Shown one piece after another: positions 60,089-64,000 of a DNA stretch of 64,000 nucleotides. Each line of letters begins with the position of its first letter. Position 1 is the first letter of the stretch. Origin of the DNA: Acidobacteriota bacterium (lineage in GTDB: Bacteria; Acidobacteriota; Terriglobia; Terriglobales; Acidobacteriaceae); NCBI GenBank assembly GCA_003225055.1, contig QIAU01000127.1, forward strand, positions 1 through 64,000, read 5' to 3'. The notes under the pieces are model-generated. The model saw only the letters and a program-made list of their open reading frames with translations, was not told the DNA's origin and made no database searches. Both the position numbers and the translations under genes were made by a program.

Positions 60089-60233
60089 GGCCAGCTTACG
60101 TCCACGCACGCCGAGGTTGAGAAATCCAGGTACCGGCCTTCCCCACCTCTCCTTGATCCTTGGTTCCCAATTCTTCTTAGATGTCGTTGGGGGGACAGCG
60201 AGCTCAGCAGAATTCGCCATTGCCTAAGCAAGA

Positions 60234-60264
60234 AAATGGGCCGCGATTTTATCGCGGCCCATTT
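60234..60264. terminator. Bidirectional terminator between murA and pnp
   Basis: A perfect 14-bp stem (60234-60247 with 60251-60264; core GGGCCGCGAT/ATCGCGGCCC) around a TTT loop, with an A-rich left and T-rich right edge. It can end both the convergent murA and pnp transcripts. Confidence 0.85.
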
Positions 60265-60329
60265 GGTGGTGCTGTGGATTGGGGGAGGACGGGTCTTTGA
60301 CCCCGTCCGAGCCGGGCGCAGCTCGGCTG

Positions 60330-62669
60330 CTAATGTCTACCGTGTCCGCCACCGCGACCACCCCGCCCGTTATGGCCACGACCGCCTCGGCCACCGCGAC
60401 CGCCACCACGGCCGCCGCGGTCGTGACGCCCGCCTCCGCCGCCGAGCTGGCGGGGCTGGTCCCGATTGAAGTTAGGTTCGCCTTCGGGTTCCTCGGGGAA
60501 CTCTCCGCCGCCCTCGATGGTCATAGCAGGCGTACCGCCTTCGGCGGGCGCTTCTCCGCCGCCCATCTTGGCGCGCTGTTCCTTGAGAATCGCTTTGCGC
60601 GACAGGCGAATACGATTGCCTTCCACGGCCAGCACCTTGACCAGAACCTGGTCGCCCTCTTTCAGTTCGTCGCGGATATCTTTGATGCGATGCTCGGCGA
60701 CTTCGCTGATGTGCAGCAAACCGTCGGTTCCAGGCAGGATTTCGACAAACGCTCCAAAATCCGCCAGGCGCGAGACCTTGCCGAGATAGGTCTTCCCTAC
60801 TTCGGCGGTGGCAGTCAGGTCGCCGATAATCTGCAGAGCCCTGGCCGCCGAGGCTTCGTCATTGGACGCCACGTTGACCTTGCCCGAATCTTCGACGTCA
60901 ATTTTGACTCCGGTCTGCTCGATGATGCTGCGGATCATCTTGCCACCGGGCCCAATCACATCGCGAATCTTGTCCACAGGAATCTGCAAGGTGTAAATCC
61001 GCGGCGCATAGGCCGAGACTTTCTCCCGCGGAGTGGAGATGGCTTCCTGCATCTTGTCGAGGATGAACAGGCGTCCGCGCCGGGCCTGGGCGAGAGCCTC
61101 GCGCATGATCTGGGGCGTGATGCCCATCACCTTGATGTCCATCTGCAGAGCCGTGATGCCTTCACCGGTTCCGGCAACTTTAAAGTCCATGTCGCCGTAA
61201 TGGTCTTCGGCACCGGCGATGTCGGTCAGGATGGCGTATTTCTCGCCTTCCTTCACCAGTCCCATCGCGACACCTGCAACCGGCGCGGCGATGGGAACGC
61301 CCGCATCCATTAGCGAGAGCGATGCCCCGCAGACGGTGGCCATCGAGGAAGAACCGTTGGACTCCAAGATGTCGGAAACCACGCGCATGGCGTAGGGCCA
61401 CTTATCTTCACTAGGCAGCACGGCGGAGAGGGCTCGCTCCGCCAGCGCGCCGTGTCCGATTTCCCGGCGGCCTGCGCCGCGCAGGAAGGCTACTTCCCCA
61501 ACCGAAAACGGCGGGAAGTTGTAGTGCAGCATGAAGCGTTTCTTGGCCTCTCCCTCGAAAACCTCGAGCCGCTGCATATCGTCGCTCGTGCCTAGGGTGG
61601 TCGTGACTAGCGCCTGGGTCTCACCGCGGGTGAAGATGGCCGAACCGTGGGTGCGTGGCAACACGCCCACTTCAATCCAGATGGGCCGGATCTGGTCGAA
61701 TTCTCGCCTATCGGGACGGCGATGTTGGTCAATGACCTGCTGGCGGAAGATGCGCTCGCGCAGGATTTCGTAATAATGCTCGAGTTGGCGGCGACCCTCT
61801 TCATCTTCCTCCGGCAAGGCCTCCAGCAACTCGTCCTGTAAGGCCTTAACCAGGCTGTAGCTTTCGGATTTGGGATGCTTTTCAGTATCCAGGGCGTCGG
61901 TCAGCCGGTCGCCGGTTTTCTGCTTGAGATTGTTGTAGTAGGCCTCGTCGAATGCGGGAGGCACGACTTCCCTTTTGGGCTTGCCGGCGCGGCCGCGTAA
62001 GTCTTCGATCGCGGCACAGATCTTTTTGATTTCGGCGTGGGCGAACTCAATCGCGTCTACCACGGTCTCTTCTTTCACCTGCTTGCCGCCGGACTCGATC
62101 ATCACGATGCCGTCCTTGGTGCCCACGACCATGATGTTGAGCAGGCTGTCACGCATCTCCGAGTAGGTCGGATTAATGATGAATTGTCCGTCAACAAGAC
62201 CGACGCGCACCGCGCCCACCGGACCTTGAAACGGAACGTCGGAGAGAGTCAGGGCGCAGGAAGCAGCGTTGATGGCTACGACGTCAGGGTCGTTCTCGGT
62301 ATCGGCAGAAAGCACGAATGCAATGACCTGGGTCTCGCAGCGGAAACCTTCCGGGAAAAGCGGGCGGATAGGGCGGTCGATCTGGCGGCTGGTGAGAATC
62401 TCGCGCTCACTGGGGCGGCCTTCGCGCTTAATGAATCCGCCGGGGATGCGGCCGCCGGCATAGGTGTATTCACGGTAGTCGACCGTCAACGGGAAGAAAT
62501 CGATTCCTTCCCGCGGTTCGGGGTTGGCCACAGCGGTGGCCAGGATAACGTTGTCGCCCAGGCGTACCACAGCACTGCCATGCGCCTGCTTCGCCAGTTT
62601 TCCTGTTTCCAAAGTGATGCGTTTTCCGCCGGAAAGTTCAACGCTAGTAACTTGAGGTTCGGGCTTCAT
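60330..62669 (-). CDS. pnp: Polynucleotide phosphorylase
   Basis: A 779-residue 3'-5' exoribonuclease of the RNA degradosome: two RNase PH domains (YTYAGGRIPGGFIKREGRPS and, in the second, VVSDILESNGSSSMATVCGA and GDMDFKVAGTGEGITALQMD), KH (about 565-620, VIGPGGKMIRSIIEQTGVKI) and S1 (about 630-700, GKVSRLADFGAFVEILPGTD). The C-terminal ~40 residues are an RGG-rich tail (GGRGGGRGGRGGRGHNGRGG), unusual for PNPase and likely to bind RNA. The ribosome site AAGGA precedes the ATG. It follows rpsO in the classical order. Confidence 0.96.
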   Translation of the reverse strand: MKPEPQVTSVELSGGKRITLETGKLAKQAHGSAVVRLGDNVILATAVANPEPREGIDFFPLTVDYREYTYAGGRIPGGFIKREGRPSEREILTSRQIDRPIRPLFPEGFRCETQVIAFVLSADTENDPDVVAINAASCALTLSDVPFQGPVGAVRVGLVDGQFIINPTYSEMRDSLLNIMVVGTKDGIVMIESGGKQVKEETVVDAIEFAHAEIKKICAAIEDLRGRAGKPKREVVPPAFDEAYYNNLKQKTGDRLTDALDTEKHPKSESYSLVKALQDELLEALPEEDEEGRRQLEHYYEILRERIFRQQVIDQHRRPDRREFDQIRPIWIEVGVLPRTHGSAIFTRGETQALVTTTLGTSDDMQRLEVFEGEAKKRFMLHYNFPPFSVGEVAFLRGAGRREIGHGALAERALSAVLPSEDKWPYAMRVVSDILESNGSSSMATVCGASLSLMDAGVPIAAPVAGVAMGLVKEGEKYAILTDIAGAEDHYGDMDFKVAGTGEGITALQMDIKVMGITPQIMREALAQARRGRLFILDKMQEAISTPREKVSAYAPRIYTLQIPVDKIRDVIGPGGKMIRSIIEQTGVKIDVEDSGKVNVASNDEASAARALQIIGDLTATAEVGKTYLGKVSRLADFGAFVEILPGTDGLLHISEVAEHRIKDIRDELKEGDQVLVKVLAVEGNRIRLSRKAILKEQRAKMGGGEAPAEGGTPAMTIEGGGEFPEEPEGEPNFNRDQPRQLGGGGGRHDRGGRGGGRGGRGGRGHNGRGGRGGGHGRH

Positions 62670-62865
62670 GATTCATTCCTTTTTTGAGCAGGAGGGTGTC
62701 CGCCAAGAGCGGATGCACGGTAGATGAGAGTGCCAGTAGCGTAATTGCAAGGGGCCGAAAACACTATTCCGAGTTCGGGGAATTCAAGCTCGGCCGCCCA
62801 CCGATCGGCGGAGCCATCCCCAATACGCCCCGGCACCCATGCGCCGGGCACCCGACCGCAAGTTG

Positions 62866-63132
62866 TTACTTGCGCAGGCCGAGTTTCTGAACCACCGTCT
62901 TGTAGCGCTCGGAATCGTATTTCTTGAGGTAGTCGAGCAAGCGACGCCGCTTGCTGACCAGCATGAGAAGACCGCGGCGTGACCCGTGGTCTTTCTGGTG
63001 CGTCTTGAAGTGCTCCGTCAGTTGACCAATGCGCTCGCTTAACAGCGCAATCTGGACTTCTGGGCTGCCGGTATCCGTGGGATGCGTGCGATATTGGTCA
63101 ATGAGGGACTGCTTTTGCTCTCTGGCTAGCAC
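62866..63132 (-). CDS. rpsO: 30S ribosomal protein S15
   Basis: 88 residues from GTG 63132, exactly the usual length; a longer frame upstream is not credible. It binds 16S rRNA helices 20-22 and begins [20 protein letters not shown], with [20 protein letters not shown] and [20 protein letters not shown] identifying the family. Candidate ribosome sites are AGG just before the GTG and GGAG farther upstream. It is upstream of pnp on the same strand; the 196-bp spacer has a short GC hairpin (62829-62834/62843-62848) of a kind often cut by RNase III. Confidence 0.95.
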   Translation of the reverse strand: MLAREQKQSLIDQYRTHPTDTGSPEVQIALLSERIGQLTEHFKTHQKDHGSRRGLLMLVSKRRRLLDYLKKYDSERYKTVVQKLGLRK

Positions 63133-63301
63133 TAACCTGGTGCACTCCTGTCTGTTTTCGATTGTCTTTTGTGACGTCCTTGACTGTAACACGTTGAAGC
63201 GAAACCTGTAAAGTTAGCAGCTACTCATACTCAGCAAACCACTGGCGTCCTTCGTTCCTCTAAAATATCCTATGTGAGAGTAGGAGAGAGTAGGAGGAGG
63301 A

Positions 63302-64000
63302 GTGCTCTGCCCCAAATGCAGGAATGACAACCCGGCCGATTACCGCTTTTGCGGCATGTGCGGTACTCCGCTAGACAAGCCGGCCGCAGGTTCCGAACCT
63401 GGATCGACACGAAGGGGCGAGTTGTCAGGGCTGCGGGAGCGCACCTCCGATACTCGGTCCCCGGTCAGTGGACCGTCGTTCCTGGGTTTAAATGATGTAC
63501 CCTCGGGAACCGGTTACGGAGACTCTTCCCGGGACGTTACCTACTTGTTTGAAGATGAGCGGCCGCGGCGCACCTACTGGCGTTTCACCCTGGTGCTGAT
63601 CATTCTTCTCGGTTTTGCTGGACTGGGATGGCTGGAATACACCCGTTCGGGAAAATCGTGGACTGCGCCATGGTCGACGGGTCCGGCGCAGAGCCCGATT
63701 CAGGCAGGCCAGCAGGCGCCACAGGAGCAGGACCAGGCAGCTCCAACTCAGCCACCGGCGGATAACTCGGCCCCCCCGAATCCGGGCAACGCTCTGGCCG
63801 CCGCCGCGCCAACGCCGTCCCCAGCTCCAGCCCAACCGGCAGCTGCTGAGGCGCCGGACACTACCGGAAGCAAGCAGGAGCAGGCCGAAAGCGCGTCCGC
63901 GGAAAAACCGCCTTCTGCAAGCGACCGCAGCGAAGAAGCAGACACAACCGAACCTGCCAAGCCTATCAAGCCTGCCAAACCTGAGAAACTGGCAAAGTCG
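63302..64000 (+). CDS. Zinc-ribbon membrane protein, 3' partial
   Basis: The frame from GTG 63302, just after the ribosome site GGAGGAGG, stays open to the window end (233 codons). It starts with a zinc ribbon of two CxxC pairs (LCPKCRNDNP and YRFCGMCGTPLD), then a polar region, a single membrane helix (RFTLVLIILLGFAGLGWLEY, about 98-117) and a long Pro/Ala/Gln/Lys-rich stretch. Such layouts in Acidobacteria often end in a SEL1 or TPR domain, here outside the window. Function unknown. Confidence 0.75.
   Translation, partial: MLCPKCRNDNPADYRFCGMCGTPLDKPAAGSEPGSTRRGELSGLRERTSDTRSPVSGPSFLGLNDVPSGTGYGDSSRDVTYLFEDERPRRTYWRFTLVLIILLGFAGLGWLEYTRSGKSWTAPWSTGPAQSPIQAGQQAPQEQDQAAPTQPPADNSAPPNPGNALAAAAPTPSPAPAQPAAAEAPDTTGSKQEQAESASAEKPPSASDRSEEADTTEPAKPIKPAKPEKLAKS

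Noticed and set aside
60279-61313. 344-codon open frame antisense to pnp
   Set aside because: Shadow of the RGG tail and S1/KH domains; it starts inside the terminator region and has no family features.

Overview
The window reads as ordinary bacterial chromosome: high GC, densely packed genes, with one insertion sequence. Several traits together suggest an Acidobacteriota (Terriglobia-like) genome: a TolB/TPR protein, a Tad pilus operon ending in DUF192 and TonB-like genes, a serine hydrolase fused to a NamZ domain, paired glycine-zipper secreted proteins, and several GT-C type membrane glycosyltransferases. The assignment is inference from gene content; no rRNA gene was seen, and no tRNA or CRISPR array was recognised by eye.

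Layout. 1-3.8 kb: the 3' part of a TolB/TPR protein and a secreted unknown. 3.8-7.2 kb: truB, a rhomboid protease, a nitrilase-like fragment and intergenic repeats. 7.4-10.5 kb: folE, two tandem 6-pyruvoyl-tetrahydropterin synthase (PTPS)-type genes, an overlapping GT2 glycosyltransferase and a TlpA-like thioredoxin. 10.7-12.8 kb: a partner-switching pair (FHA-GAF-PP2C phosphatase and STAS protein). 12.9-16.5 kb: three membrane glycosyltransferase-like genes. 16.6-26.8 kb: a Tad/Flp pilus locus (54-residue Flp pilin, CpaB, secretin, CpaE, CpaF, TadB, TadC, DUF192, TonB-like). 26.8-34.1 kb: another polytopic membrane protein, a frameshifted mazEF relic, and a tetR-adaptor-RND efflux operon with a clear palindromic operator. 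34.3-43.8 kb: prolyl oligopeptidase, a CAAX-protease-like membrane protein divergent from NDH-2, an NfeD-slipin pair, a SPOR protein, a sulfite-oxidase-like protein and an ArsR regulator. 44-48.7 kb: a large multi-domain histidine kinase divergent from an HD-GYP response regulator. 48.8-51.7 kb: two glycine-zipper secreted paralogues around a SIMPL protein. 51.8-60.1 kb: a cell-wall turnover island (serine hydrolase-NamZ fusion, serine hydrolase, MurQ, MurA) interrupted by a 1.9-kb ISAzo13-like element. 60.3-63.1 kb: rpsO-pnp. 63.3 kb to the end: the start of a zinc-ribbon membrane protein.

How the parts fit. The Tad genes should build and power an Flp pilus; the flanking glycosyltransferases may modify pilin or make surface glycan (inference). 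NamZ, serine hydrolase, MurQ and MurA trace a path from cell-wall MurNAc through MurNAc-6P back to precursor synthesis. The IS carries both target-site copies, a start-site stem-loop and an A9 minus-1 slippery site, and it seems to have split a membrane gene from the NamZ-fusion gene it once preceded by about 7 nt.
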